DNA from: Anaerolineae bacterium
Lineage (GTDB): Bacteria > Chloroflexota > Anaerolineae > Aggregatilineales > Phototrophicaceae
Direction: 5' to 3'
Length of the DNA stretch: 64,000 nt
Assembly: GCA_022841825.1 (NCBI GenBank)
Contig: JALHQT010000001.1
Location: 1,178,001-1,242,000 of the forward strand
The notes beneath the pieces are model-generated. The model was given only the letters and a program-made list of their open reading frames with translations. It was not told the DNA's origin and searched no databases. The stretch's first letter is position 1, and every line of letters begins with the position of its first letter. This document shows, piece by piece, positions 56,217 to 64,000 of the stretch. The position numbers were made by a program, and so were the translations under genes.

Positions 56217-57134
56217 ATGAATTCATCTCCGCTGCGCCTCGGCGTCATGACCGCCGTATTTGACGACGCCGGTCAATTACTGCTGTCCCGCCGCGCAGAC
56301 CTTAATCTATGGTCGCTGCCGGGCGGCAGGCTTGACGCGCGCGAGCCACTCGAACACGCCGCCGCGCGCGAGATCTACGAGGAAACAGGGATCGAAGCAG
56401 CGATTGAATCGCCCCTCGCGCTGTACATGGTCGATGGCTGGCAGCGCATGAACGTCCTTTTTCGCGCACGCGCCATCGGCGGAGGACTGCGCGAACGCAC
56501 GGACGAAACACACGGCAATCGATTCTTCCCACCGCGCGACACCTTCGGCATTTCGACAGGGCACAGCAGCCTGATACTGCGCGACACACTTTCGCCGCAG
56601 CGTCCCACCTTCCGCCTGCTCACCAGCACACGACGTGAGCGCAACGCGATCCGGGCGCAGCTGGGATGGCGCTACGTCTGGAACTTCGCACGCGGCAAAC
56701 CGGAGCCGCGTTATCCCCACTTTAGCGTGAGCGCCATCGCCGTCGTCTGGGACGAAAACTACCGCCGCCTGCTGACGCTCAAACATGGCAGTGGGCGCGC
56801 GCTGCCCCGCGTGATGTGCGGTGGCAAAACAGCCCCCTGGGTACAACTTTCAAATGTCATCGAGCAGGCGGCGGGCGTTCAACCCGAACTGTCGTGGGTT
56901 GGCGTCTGGCAGGATGCGCCGCGCAGTCGTCTGGAGTTCGTCTTCGCCGCGTCCATGTCCGCAACGCCGCTCTTCCGGGGTGGCGAATGGACGAGCGCCC
57001 GCAGCGCCCCGCTGCCCGCCCGCGATGCAGAATTTACGGAGCGCGTCGGGCAGAACTATACAAGCGAGCCGATCTGGGTGATCAACGCACAGGTCGGCGT
57101 TCAGCCAGGCGATACAATTCTCCACCCGCGTTGA
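56217..57134 (+). CDS. Tandem Nudix-fold protein (one active, one degenerate domain)
   Basis: A 305-residue protein. Residues 1-130 are a Nudix hydrolase with the complete box GGRLDAREPLEHAAAREIY then EETGI, so it should hydrolyse a nucleoside-diphosphate-linked compound. Residues 165-295 repeat the fold (SVSAIAVVWDENYRRLLTLKHG, IWVINAQVG) without the Nudix box; CGGKTAPWVQLSNVIEQAAGV sits in its place. The second domain is probably regulatory or ligand-binding. The adenine deaminase gene starts 85 bases downstream. Confidence 0.85.
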   Translation: MNSSPLRLGVMTAVFDDAGQLLLSRRADLNLWSLPGGRLDAREPLEHAAAREIYEETGIEAAIESPLALYMVDGWQRMNVLFRARAIGGGLRERTDETHGNRFFPPRDTFGISTGHSSLILRDTLSPQRPTFRLLTSTRRERNAIRAQLGWRYVWNFARGKPEPRYPHFSVSAIAVVWDENYRRLLTLKHGSGRALPRVMCGGKTAPWVQLSNVIEQAAGVQPELSWVGVWQDAPRSRLEFVFAASMSATPLFRGGEWTSARSAPLPARDAEFTERVGQNYTSEPIWVINAQVGVQPGDTILHPR

Positions 57135-57219
57135 AACTGCTCGCCAGCAGCGAACTCATTGCCAGCCTGCCGCGGCACGATACAATGCAACCATTCGATT
57201 CTGCTTTCGGAGGCTGCTC

Positions 57220-58923
57220 ATGGCGAACGTCGATCTGCTCTCAGTAGCGCGCGGTGATACGCCCGCCAGCCTCGCCCTTCGTAACGCGCGTCTGGTGGAT
57301 GTCTGGGCGGGCGAAATCGTCGAGACGGACATCCTCGTTCAGGGGTCGCAGATCGCTGCGTTGGGTAAGGGGTACGCTGCACAGCGCGAGATCGATCTGC
57401 AAGGGCGCTATGTCTGCCCTGGCTTGATCGACGCGCATGTCCATATCGAGAGCAGCCTGTGCGCACCGCCGGAGTTCGCGCGCGCCATCGTGCCGCATGG
57501 CGTGACAACCGTCGTCACCGACCCGCACGAGATCGCCAACGTGCTGGGCATCGAAGGCATCCGCTACATGCTCGAACGCGCCAAAGGCGGACCGCTCAAC
57601 ATCTACGTCATGATCCCAAGCTGCGTCCCCGCCACGCATATGGAGACCAGCGGTGCGCGCCTGGAAGCGGAAGACCTGGCACCGCTGCTCGATCATCCCT
57701 GGGCGCTCGGTCTGGCGGAAGTCATGAACTATCCCGGCGTCATCTACGGCGACGAGGGGATGCTCGACAAGCTGGAACTCTTCAAGCGCAAAGTCATCGA
57801 CGGGCACTGCCCCGCCCTGACGGGCAAACCGCTCAACGCCTACGTCAGCACGGGCATCGGCAGCGACCACGAATCGACCACGCTCGAAGAAGCGCGCGAA
57901 AAGCTGCGCCTGGGGCTGACGCTCTTCCTGCGCGAAGGCACGACCACGCGCAACCTTCATGCCCTGCTGCCGCTCGTCACGCCGCTCAATCACACGCGCA
58001 TGTGCTTCTGCACCGACGACCGCCAGCCCAACACGCTGATGGACGAGGGCAGCGTCGATGACCATGTGCGCAAGTCCATCGCCTACGGAATCGACCCAAT
58101 CATGGCGATCCGGATGGGCAGCCTCAACACCGCGCAATACTTCCGACTGCATCACCTAGGCGCGGTCGCACCGGGCAAACAGGCGGACATGGTCGTGTTT
58201 TCCGATCTTCACGATTTCCGCGCCGAGATGGTCTTCCGGGCGGGAGATCTCGTCGCGCAGGATGGCGCGATGGTCGCCGACAAACCCCCACAGCGCCCCC
58301 TCTCGCTGCGCCCGTCGATGAACATTGACGTGTCACAGCTCGATCTAAGCATCCCGGCGGCAGGCGCGCAGGTGCGCGCCATCGGCGCGGTCGGCGATCA
58401 GGTTGTGACTGGCAACTGGATCGCGAATGCAAAAGTGGTGAACGGCGAGGCGGTCGCGGACATCGAGAACGACCTGCTCAAGATCGTGGTTGTCGAGCGG
58501 CATCAGGGCACGGGCAACATCGGCAAGGGCTTTATCAAGGGCTTCGGCATCACGCGCGGGGCGCTGGCGGGGACTGTCGCCCATGATCATCACAATCTCG
58601 TCATCATCGGCGCGGATGACGCCAGCATGAAGCGCGCCGCCGCCGAGGTCGCGGCGATGGGCGGCGGGCTGGCGCTGGTGGATGGCGAGACGGTCATGCG
58701 ACTGCCGCTGCCGGTTGCCGGACTGATGACCGAAGCGCCGCTGGCGGAGGTGCGGCGCGATTACGACGCGCTCAACGACCGCGCGAAGGCGATGGGCAGC
58801 ACGCTGCCGGACGCCTTCATGCTGATGAGCTTCATGGGCTTGGAGGTCATCCCATCGCTCAAGCTGACCGATTTGGGACTGGTTGATGTCGAGCAGTTCA
58901 AGCTGGTGGATGTGTTTGCGTAA
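57220..58923 (+). CDS. ade: Adenine deaminase
   Basis: A 567-residue AdeC-type deaminase converting adenine to hypoxanthine and ammonia. The metal site is His73/His75 in DAHVHIESS, with VVTDPHEIANVLG and ...CFCTDDRQPNTLMDEG as further ligand regions, plus the C-terminal DUF-like domain (HDHHNLVIIGADD, LPLPVAGLM). GGAGG lies six bases before ATG 57220. Its last 30 codons occur a second time at 60769-60858 on the far side of an AT-rich islet, so this copy's 3' end may have come with that islet. Confidence 0.95.
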   Translation: MANVDLLSVARGDTPASLALRNARLVDVWAGEIVETDILVQGSQIAALGKGYAAQREIDLQGRYVCPGLIDAHVHIESSLCAPPEFARAIVPHGVTTVVTDPHEIANVLGIEGIRYMLERAKGGPLNIYVMIPSCVPATHMETSGARLEAEDLAPLLDHPWALGLAEVMNYPGVIYGDEGMLDKLELFKRKVIDGHCPALTGKPLNAYVSTGIGSDHESTTLEEAREKLRLGLTLFLREGTTTRNLHALLPLVTPLNHTRMCFCTDDRQPNTLMDEGSVDDHVRKSIAYGIDPIMAIRMGSLNTAQYFRLHHLGAVAPGKQADMVVFSDLHDFRAEMVFRAGDLVAQDGAMVADKPPQRPLSLRPSMNIDVSQLDLSIPAAGAQVRAIGAVGDQVVTGNWIANAKVVNGEAVADIENDLLKIVVVERHQGTGNIGKGFIKGFGITRGALAGTVAHDHHNLVIIGADDASMKRAAAEVAAMGGGLALVDGETVMRLPLPVAGLMTEAPLAEVRRDYDALNDRAKAMGSTLPDAFMLMSFMGLEVIPSLKLTDLGLVDVEQFKLVDVFA

Positions 58924-59007
58924 CTTTATTGGAGAGCAAGTTAGTATCCATGCTCCAGGTTATCAGTATTTGGGGATGGTAGTATATAGCTCTATCAGGG
59001 AACATAC

Positions 59008-59024
59008 CTGTAAAATAGTTACAG
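59008..59024. promoter_or_regulatory. Palindromic operator-like site upstream of islet gene
   Basis: CTGTAA-AATAG-TTACAG is a perfect six-base inverted repeat, 25 bases before the ATG at 59050. A -10-like TAAAAT (59011-59016) lies inside it, so a bound dimer would block transcription. It may be a regulator-binding site for the islet gene. Confidence 0.45.
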
Positions 59025-59049
59025 TGTCGAGAGATTCTAGGATTGCGTC

Positions 59050-60714
59050 ATGCCGCTTCAAATGGACTTTCTGCGCTCGCTTGGATTCACGGACAACCCT
59101 TTTGCACATACCAATGCCGATCAAGAGCAAGACAGGCTACCGACCTACTTCATCCCTCCGCCATACTTCCATGACGTATTCGGCAATCCAGAATACCCTG
59201 ATTCTATCTTCGTGTTTGCGCCACGCGGAGGGGGTAAGTCAGCGCAGAGAATCATGTTAGAAAAGGAGTGCCAAGAAAAGAATGTCCTAGCATTGACTTA
59301 TGATAGCTTTGAATTCCCCAGCGTAACTTCTGCTAAAGAGGTTACACTCGAGGATCATATCGACAGAATTATACGATTTGCGCTTATGGGCCTTATGGTT
59401 ACTTTGACTGATGAGCGTCAGTTGTTAGGCAAGCTAACTCCATCTGACAAGAATATTCTTTTGCGTTTAATCGAACGCTATTTGGCGCATCTCACAGAAC
59501 CGGAATTGGAAAATGTCAAAGACGCCTTAAGGAGCATAAAGGAAAAAGCGGTTCGAATCTGGAATACCTTCTCACCGGTCGCCTCTCCGCTTATGTCCAC
59601 CCTGCTTCGGTTGCTAGGGCTGGAACTAAATGAAATCGGCAAGTTAGATGTCGATAGAAGCAGGACTAAGGACTCAAAGTACGATCTCCAACTCGTAGTG
59701 AACCTCGCGAGAAAACTCGGTTTTCTATCTATCTATGTTCTGGTAGATCGAGTTGATGAAAGCGCATTGACGGGCAATGAGGTCCCTTCTACTTTCGACT
59801 TGATCCGCCCCTTGGTGAAGGATCTGGGACTACTAGAATTTCCTGGCATTGGATTCAAATTCTTCTTGTGGGACAAACTATTGCCCGACTATCAGAAGCT
59901 TGCGCGCCAGGATCGTGTGAAGCACCGCGTTTTGTCTTGGACCGACGAAATGTTACAGGAGATGTGGAGACGTCGACTGAAAGCATTCAGCAATGACAGA
60001 ATTTGGTCACTTAACCACATTTGTGAGTCAACAGAGCCATACAATCCGGACAAACTAGCGCTCATCTTTGCAAATGGATCACCACGTGACATGATACGGA
60101 TTGGCGACAGAGTGATTTCCGAACAGCAAGAAGTCAACTCTAATTTGAGTGTAATATCGGCAACAGCAGTGTACCGCGGATTAGAGGTCTTCTGCCAAGA
60201 GCGATTGGGAGAAGTGGTACGAAACCCGAGAACTGAGAATGAGCTTCGACAAATGGGCACTATGTCACGGCAAGTTGATTATACGATTTCTTATCTCGCA
60301 AATGAGGTCTTTAAGGAAAATCAGGGATCCACACGAAACCGCCTAATGCGATGGCGCAGAGAAGGGCTGGTAGCCGAAGTGGGAAGGATCGATGTTACCT
60401 ATTCACGCCAAAAGCGACCTGTAAAGCTAATAGCCATAAACGATATACGCGTCGCACAAGTAATGTGCGCTAGTCTACCGATCACCGAATTCCTAGATCG
60501 GAAGACCAAGTCTTGCCCTAATTGCCATACCTTGGTTCTCCGCGATTGGGATACAGACGACACAATGGAAGTTTGCCATAAGTGCCGTTACAGCTGGGAT
60601 ACGGAAAGTGTTGACGAAAGAATTCAAGTAGACCTTGACTTCGACGCTGATAGTGCCACTATGGGCGCAAAACCAATTCAGCTAAAGCTGGATTTCAAAG
60701 ATGACTCGGAATAG
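59050..60714 (+). CDS. P-loop ATPase with C-terminal zinc ribbon, islet passenger
   Basis: A 554-residue soluble protein. Walker A-like APRGGGKS (57-64, Lys63), a Walker B-like LVDRVDE (231-237) as in STAND/KAP-type ATPases, and a sensor-like NGSPRDMIR (342-350). Residues about 405-450 resemble a winged helix (NRLMRWRREGLVAEVG). The C-terminus has a zinc ribbon: Cys489/Cys492 and Cys509/Cys512. The N-terminal NPFAHTNADQEQDRL and YFIPPPYF blocks look conserved. Codon usage differs strongly from neighbours, implying transfer. Similar P-loop proteins are scattered and suspected in phage defence; this assignment is inference. ATG 59062 is an alternative start. Confidence 0.82.
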   Translation: MPLQMDFLRSLGFTDNPFAHTNADQEQDRLPTYFIPPPYFHDVFGNPEYPDSIFVFAPRGGGKSAQRIMLEKECQEKNVLALTYDSFEFPSVTSAKEVTLEDHIDRIIRFALMGLMVTLTDERQLLGKLTPSDKNILLRLIERYLAHLTEPELENVKDALRSIKEKAVRIWNTFSPVASPLMSTLLRLLGLELNEIGKLDVDRSRTKDSKYDLQLVVNLARKLGFLSIYVLVDRVDESALTGNEVPSTFDLIRPLVKDLGLLEFPGIGFKFFLWDKLLPDYQKLARQDRVKHRVLSWTDEMLQEMWRRRLKAFSNDRIWSLNHICESTEPYNPDKLALIFANGSPRDMIRIGDRVISEQQEVNSNLSVISATAVYRGLEVFCQERLGEVVRNPRTENELRQMGTMSRQVDYTISYLANEVFKENQGSTRNRLMRWRREGLVAEVGRIDVTYSRQKRPVKLIAINDIRVAQVMCASLPITEFLDRKTKSCPNCHTLVLRDWDTDDTMEVCHKCRYSWDTESVDERIQVDLDFDADSATMGAKPIQLKLDFKDDSE

Positions 60715-60768
60715 AGCCATCTTTAAACTAGTCAGCGTTTTTCGTCTTGAGGCAGACCCACGACATCA

Positions 60769-60858
60769 ATGGGCTTGGAAGTCATCCCCTCGCTCAAACT
60801 GACCGACCTCGGCTTGGTCGATGTCGAGCAGTTCAGGCTGGTGGATGTGTTTGCGTAG
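60769..60858 (+). pseudogene. Orphan 3' end of adenine deaminase
   Basis: Twenty-nine codons and a TAG stop read MGLEVIPSLKLTDLGLVDVE then QFRLVDVFA, identical to the ade C-terminus except Lys to Arg. Upstream sequence has no ade similarity. Its last 26 bases overlap the 3' end of the convergent MFS gene, so the original chromosome probably had ade and the MFS gene tail to tail. It is not translated from any visible start of its own. Confidence 0.85.
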
Positions 60859-62026
60859 CGACCTGCACAGGGGTGCGTGACCAAACCAGGCTGAACACGA
60901 TCAGCAGCCCCAGCAGCAGCGCCACCGCCCCGCTGAAGATCGGGAAGGTGCCCGCCTCCGCCATGGCTCCGGCGATGATCGCCGTCAGCACATACGGGAT
61001 GCGCGTCAGCAGCGCGACGGCGGACAGCGTCGTCGCGCGGGTATTCGACGGTATGCGGTCGTTGATCAAAATCGACGACCATGTCCCCGCCAGCGACCCA
61101 CCCATACGGATAAGGATGAGTGCGCCTAAGCCCCATAGACCCAGCGGCAGCGCACCGCCCGCATAGCCTAAACCAAGCGCGACGGCGAACAGCACCATTC
61201 CACCATGCTCCGGCAGCCTCCGCCGCAGCGCCGGGATCGACCACTGCGCCAGCGCGCTGGCAAGCCCAAGCACCGCAAAGACGACCGCCTGCGCCTGGAC
61301 ATCAAATCCGAAGCCAAGCGCCATCGTCGGCGCAATCAACCCGAACGTGAACAGATAGAATGCGCCGCGCGTCCCCAGAATCAGCGGCAGAAAGCGCCGC
61401 AGCGCAGGCTGTCCCAATTCGCGAAAGCCTGCCAGCATCTGCAGGGCATAGTTACGCAGCGAAAAATGAACCTGATCTTCGACGTGCGGCTCGCGAAGCC
61501 ACAGGCAGGCAATCGCCCCGATGCCGAACGCAATACCCCAGGCATAATGCGGCAGACGTTCATTTACCATATAGAGCCAGCCACCGAGCAGAGAGGCAGT
61601 CACCATAATCGTCAGGTCGATGCTGGTGGCATTCGCCATCACCCGGTCGAAGCGCCCCTCCTGCCCCTGCTCCTTGAGTGAGTCATACGCCAGCGCCTCT
61701 GCCGCACCGGAGAAGAACGCCCAGCCGATCTGTGCGATCCAGAAGCCCACGACCAACACCCAGGTCACATCCGCCGCCCCCATGATCACAAATCCCACGC
61801 TCAGGCAGACGTTCGCCAGGATGACCGTGCGTCGCTTACCGACCAGATCGGAAATCGCGCCCGTCGGCACTTCCATCACCAAGCCGAAAGCGAACGAGAG
61901 CGCATCAACCAGCCCGACCTCGCCAAACGTCATCAGGCGCAGCCAGAAAAAGAGCCAGTTGCCGTTGATGAACGCCGCCGACTGTACCGCCGACATGATG
62001 TAGAAGATGCGAATGTTGCGATTCAT
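60833..62026 (-). CDS. Major facilitator superfamily transporter
   Basis: A 397-residue transporter with about twelve helices. The loop 2-3 MFS motif is seen in GAISDLVGKRRTVILANV, and a second half-repeat carries SILINDRIPSNTRATTLSAVALLTRIPY. No soluble domain. Such proteins with an N-terminal NIRIFYIMSAVQSAAF are usually annotated as drug or unknown-substrate exporters. ATG 62026. Its stop lies inside the orphan ade tail. The divergent GATase1-like gene begins 78 bases away. Confidence 0.85.
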   Translation of the reverse strand: MNRNIRIFYIMSAVQSAAFINGNWLFFWLRLMTFGEVGLVDALSFAFGLVMEVPTGAISDLVGKRRTVILANVCLSVGFVIMGAADVTWVLVVGFWIAQIGWAFFSGAAEALAYDSLKEQGQEGRFDRVMANATSIDLTIMVTASLLGGWLYMVNERLPHYAWGIAFGIGAIACLWLREPHVEDQVHFSLRNYALQMLAGFRELGQPALRRFLPLILGTRGAFYLFTFGLIAPTMALGFGFDVQAQAVVFAVLGLASALAQWSIPALRRRLPEHGGMVLFAVALGLGYAGGALPLGLWGLGALILIRMGGSLAGTWSSILINDRIPSNTRATTLSAVALLTRIPYVLTAIIAGAMAEAGTFPIFSGAVALLLGLLIVFSLVWSRTPVQVATQTHPPA

Positions 62027-62104
62027 GGTTGCCTACCACCAGAGGCTGTGCGTTAGTATATGCCGCAGCACAACTTGACTACATCCGACCAAAGGCTGAC
62101 GACC

Positions 62105-62860
62105 ATGCCCCCCATCCGCGTTCTGCTCGCTGGCGAATCATGGGTCTCCAACAGCACCCACTACAAAGGCTTTGACTTCTTTTCCAGCACCGTCTACGAG
62201 ACGGGCATCGCCTTTCTCGAAAAAGCGCTGCCGCCCGACGAGATCGCGCTCACGCATCTGCCAGGGCATCTCGCGGCGGCACAATTCCCGCTCACGCTGG
62301 ACGAACTGGCGGCATACGATGTCGTCATTCTGAGCGACCTGGGTGCCAACACGCTGCTGCTCCACCCCGAAACCTGGCTGCGCGGGCAGGCGATGCCCAA
62401 CCGCCTCAAGCTCCTCAAGACCTGGGTCGAAGGCGGCGGCGGGCTGGCGATGTGCGGCGGCTACATGTCATTCGCGGGCATGAGCGCCGCGGCGAAGTAC
62501 TACCGCAGCCCGATTGAAGATGCCCTGCCCGTGACGATCTTCCCCTTCGACGACCGCGTGGAGGTTCCCGAAGGCGCGCAGCCCGTCGTAGTCGATACGG
62601 CGCATCCACTGGTCGCGGGTATCAACGGCGAGTTTCCCGCGCTGCTCGGCTACAACGAACTCACGCTCAAGCCGGACGCGCATCTCGTCGCGCGCGTCGG
62701 CGATCACCCGCTGCTGGCGACGCGAGAGGTCGGCGCGGGGCGCACGTTGATCTGGTCGTCGGACATCGGTCCGCACTGGTGCCCGCCGCCCTTCCTGAGC
62801 TGGGATGGCTATGGTGTCCTCTGGCGCAATATCATGCGCTGGCTGGCAAAAGCGATCTAA
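62105..62860 (+). CDS. Class I glutamine-amidotransferase-like protein (GATase1_like)
   Basis: A 251-residue cytosolic protein. Its opening IRVLLAGESWVSNSTHYKGFD, then AYDVVILSDLGANTLLLHP and the closing SDIGPHWCPPPFLSW are characteristic of this putative amidotransferase or ThuA-like family. A nucleophile-like cysteine sits in LAMCGGYMSF, but no classic HxE partner is obvious. Reaction unknown. ATG 62105 is chosen over an in-frame 62060. YgeY follows after a 263-nt gap holding repeats. Confidence 0.78.
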   Translation: MPPIRVLLAGESWVSNSTHYKGFDFFSSTVYETGIAFLEKALPPDEIALTHLPGHLAAAQFPLTLDELAAYDVVILSDLGANTLLLHPETWLRGQAMPNRLKLLKTWVEGGGGLAMCGGYMSFAGMSAAAKYYRSPIEDALPVTIFPFDDRVEVPEGAQPVVVDTAHPLVAGINGEFPALLGYNELTLKPDAHLVARVGDHPLLATREVGAGRTLIWSSDIGPHWCPPPFLSWDGYGVLWRNIMRWLAKAI

Positions 62861-62948
62861 ATCCGCCTGCACACTCGCCCTCGCAGACGTGTACGACCGA
62901 GTCGACTTTGAGCCAGACTGAGAAGCGGCGGCTCGATCTGTCTATTCT

Positions 62949-63082
62949 CCGCGTCCTTTGCGTCTTGGCGGTTCAATCCATAACAACCGCTAAGGTGCCA
63001 TGAACGCCAGGCATATATCGCACGGTGTAAGAGCGGTACATCGGCAGTTTGCGGTTGTCTTTGCTTCCACTTGGCGGTTAAA
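62949..63082. repeat. CGCGTC...GGCGGTTCAA intergenic repeats
   Basis: CCGCGTCCTTTGCGTCTTGG plus CGGTTCAAT (62949-62977) and TTTGCTTCCACTTGGCGGTT (about 63060-63079) are similar direct copies; both resemble the inverted repeat at 28573-28637. They fill most of the 263-nt gap before ygeY. They look like short intergenic palindrome-family elements and have no gene. Confidence 0.5.
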
Positions 63083-63123
63083 TAGCCCATTATTCGCATT
63101 CGCATGAAGGTGATACCTGAATC

Positions 63124-64000
63124 ATGATCGACCAAAGCAAGATTGACGCCATCCAGGCGCGCGTCGCTGCCCAGCGCCCCGCCATCATCAACTTCCTCAA
63201 GGAACTCTGCGCCATCCCCAGCTACGACAGCCAAATCCGCAAGGTCTGCGAACGCACCGAAGCGGAAATGCAGAAGCTCGGCTTTGACGAGGTGTTCTTC
63301 GACAGGATGGGCAATATCGTCGGGCGCATCGGCGATGGACCCAAAAAGCTGCTCTACGACAGCCATCTCGATACCGTCGGCGTCGGCGACCTCGACGCCT
63401 GGGAGTGGGACCCGTTCACGGGCAAGGAGGAGAACGGCGTCTTCTTCGCGCGCGGCGCGTGCGACGAGAAGAACAGCACCCCCGGCATGATCTACGGGCT
63501 GGCGATGGCGCGCGACCTCGGCTTACTCGATGGCTACACCGCTTACTACTTTGGCAACATGGAAGAATGGTGCGATGGCATCGCGCCGCACGCGCTGGTC
63601 GAGGCGGAGGGCATCCGCCCCGATTTGGTCGTGATCGGCGAGCCGACCAAGATGCAGGTCTATCGCGGGCACAAGGGGCGCGTCGAGATGCAGGTGGTCG
63701 CCAAGGGCAAGAGCGCCCACGCCGCCAGCAACTTCCTGGGCGATAACGCCATCTACAAGCTGCTGCCCATCATCGACGCCATCAGCAAGCTCGAACCGCA
63801 ACTCGGCGACGACCCCTTCCTCGGTCACGGGCGCATCACCGTCTCCGACATGCACGTCAAGACACCGAGCATCAACGCCGTGCCCGACGAGGCGCTGATC
63901 TACATCGACCGCCGCATCACGTTCGGCGAGGAGCCGCAGGTGGAGCTTGCACGGATCCAGAAGCTGATCGGCGACCGAACGGACATCCAGGCGTCGATCC
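63124..64000 (+). CDS. ygeY: YgeY-type M20 metallohydrolase (5' part)
   Basis: The first 292 residues of a dizinc M20-family hydrolase; it runs past the window end. Metal ligands: His81/Asp83 in YDSHLDTV, Asp114 in GACDEKNS, Glu147/Glu148 in MEEWCDG, and Glu173 in IGEPTK. The dimerisation-domain start KGRVEMQVVAKGKSAHAA is also seen. It matches the selenium-metabolism-linked hydrolase YgeY, which clusters with ssnA in other bacteria. Its substrate is unproven, perhaps an N-carbamoyl or peptide-like compound from purine breakdown. Confidence 0.87.
   Translation, partial: MIDQSKIDAIQARVAAQRPAIINFLKELCAIPSYDSQIRKVCERTEAEMQKLGFDEVFFDRMGNIVGRIGDGPKKLLYDSHLDTVGVGDLDAWEWDPFTGKEENGVFFARGACDEKNSTPGMIYGLAMARDLGLLDGYTAYYFGNMEEWCDGIAPHALVEAEGIRPDLVVIGEPTKMQVYRGHKGRVEMQVVAKGKSAHAASNFLGDNAIYKLLPIIDAISKLEPQLGDDPFLGHGRITVSDMHVKTPSINAVPDEALIYIDRRITFGEEPQVELARIQKLIGDRTDIQASI

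Larger units (their letters stand above)
58834..60858. mobile_element. Putative integrated islet flanked by duplicated ade 3' ends
   Basis: The segment 58924-60768 is bounded by two 90-nt direct repeats, 58834-58923 and 60769-60858, which agree at 79 positions. Translated, 28 of 29 residues match, and nearly all changes are synonymous. Sampled GC: 24/60 at 59281-59340 and 27/60 at 60121-60180, against 41/60 at 58681-58740 in ade. It carries one gene and no integrase, so mobility is inferred. Alternatives are a decayed second ade gene or a local tail duplication. Confidence 0.6.

Noticed and set aside
1-64000. CRISPR arrays, insertion sequences, integrases or rRNA
   Set aside because: No regularly spaced repeats, transposase or recombinase motifs, or rRNA-like segments were recognised anywhere in the window.

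Overview
The window looks like a GC-rich chromosomal segment from the phylum Chloroflexota, probably near Anaerolineae. This is inferred from gene content: several large GT39/GT-C-like membrane proteins, an F420 gene pair, a dockerin-tailed subtilase, a PTPS-related membrane protein, an M20 YgeY hydrolase with SsnA and an 8-oxoguanine deaminase, and a membrane Ser/Thr kinase. There is no rRNA, no CRISPR array, and no integrase or transposase. Most of the window is densely packed housekeeping and envelope DNA on both strands.

Layout. 0-8.5 kb: partial CHRD protein, a fold-type-II PLP enzyme, a GT-C-like membrane protein, an unknown protein, SsnA, a PAS/LOV-like histidine kinase, then the overlapping F420 pair npdG-cofE. 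8.5-24 kb: ABC-F ATPase with a membrane protein, cytochrome P450, RNA helicase, glutamine synthetase, fabF-rnc, msrB, secreted S8 protease, a GT-C-like protein and cob(I)alamin adenosyltransferase. 24-42.6 kb: three packed + strand genes ending in a methyltransferase, a compositionally mosaic GT39 gene, an ICMT-type methyltransferase behind a heterodimeric ABC exporter, a receptor-like Ser/Thr kinase fused to a periplasmic-binding domain, a C39 peptidase, birA and a HIT protein. 42.7-46.8 kb: SDR/DUF2867 protein, tRNA-Pro, tRNA-Gly and tRNA-Met, a vanadium-haloperoxidase-like protein and a secreted allene-oxide-cyclase-like barrel. 46.9-53.8 kb: a minus-strand run purB-purA-mreD-PBP2-prmA. 53.8-64 kb: 8-oxoguanine deaminase, HEAT-like protein, tandem Nudix protein, adenine deaminase, a foreign-looking islet, MFS transporter, GATase1-like protein and the start of YgeY.

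Two themes stand out. First, purine and nitrogen handling: purA, purB, adenine deaminase, 8-oxoguanine deaminase, SsnA and YgeY all lie within 64 kb, with glutamine synthetase. Second, the cell surface: six polytopic GT-C-like proteins, PBP2/MreD, an exporter and a receptor kinase.

The most unusual object is the AT-rich islet at 58924-60768. It carries a single P-loop ATPase with a C-terminal zinc ribbon. It sits exactly between the complete 3' end of adenine deaminase and a second, diverged copy of that same 3' end (90 nt, 79 identical, 28 of 29 residues conserved). This is the signature expected when incoming DNA integrates at the end of a protein-coding gene and brings its own replacement tail. 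The ATPase is a candidate for an undescribed single-gene accessory, possibly defence, system; that function is inference.
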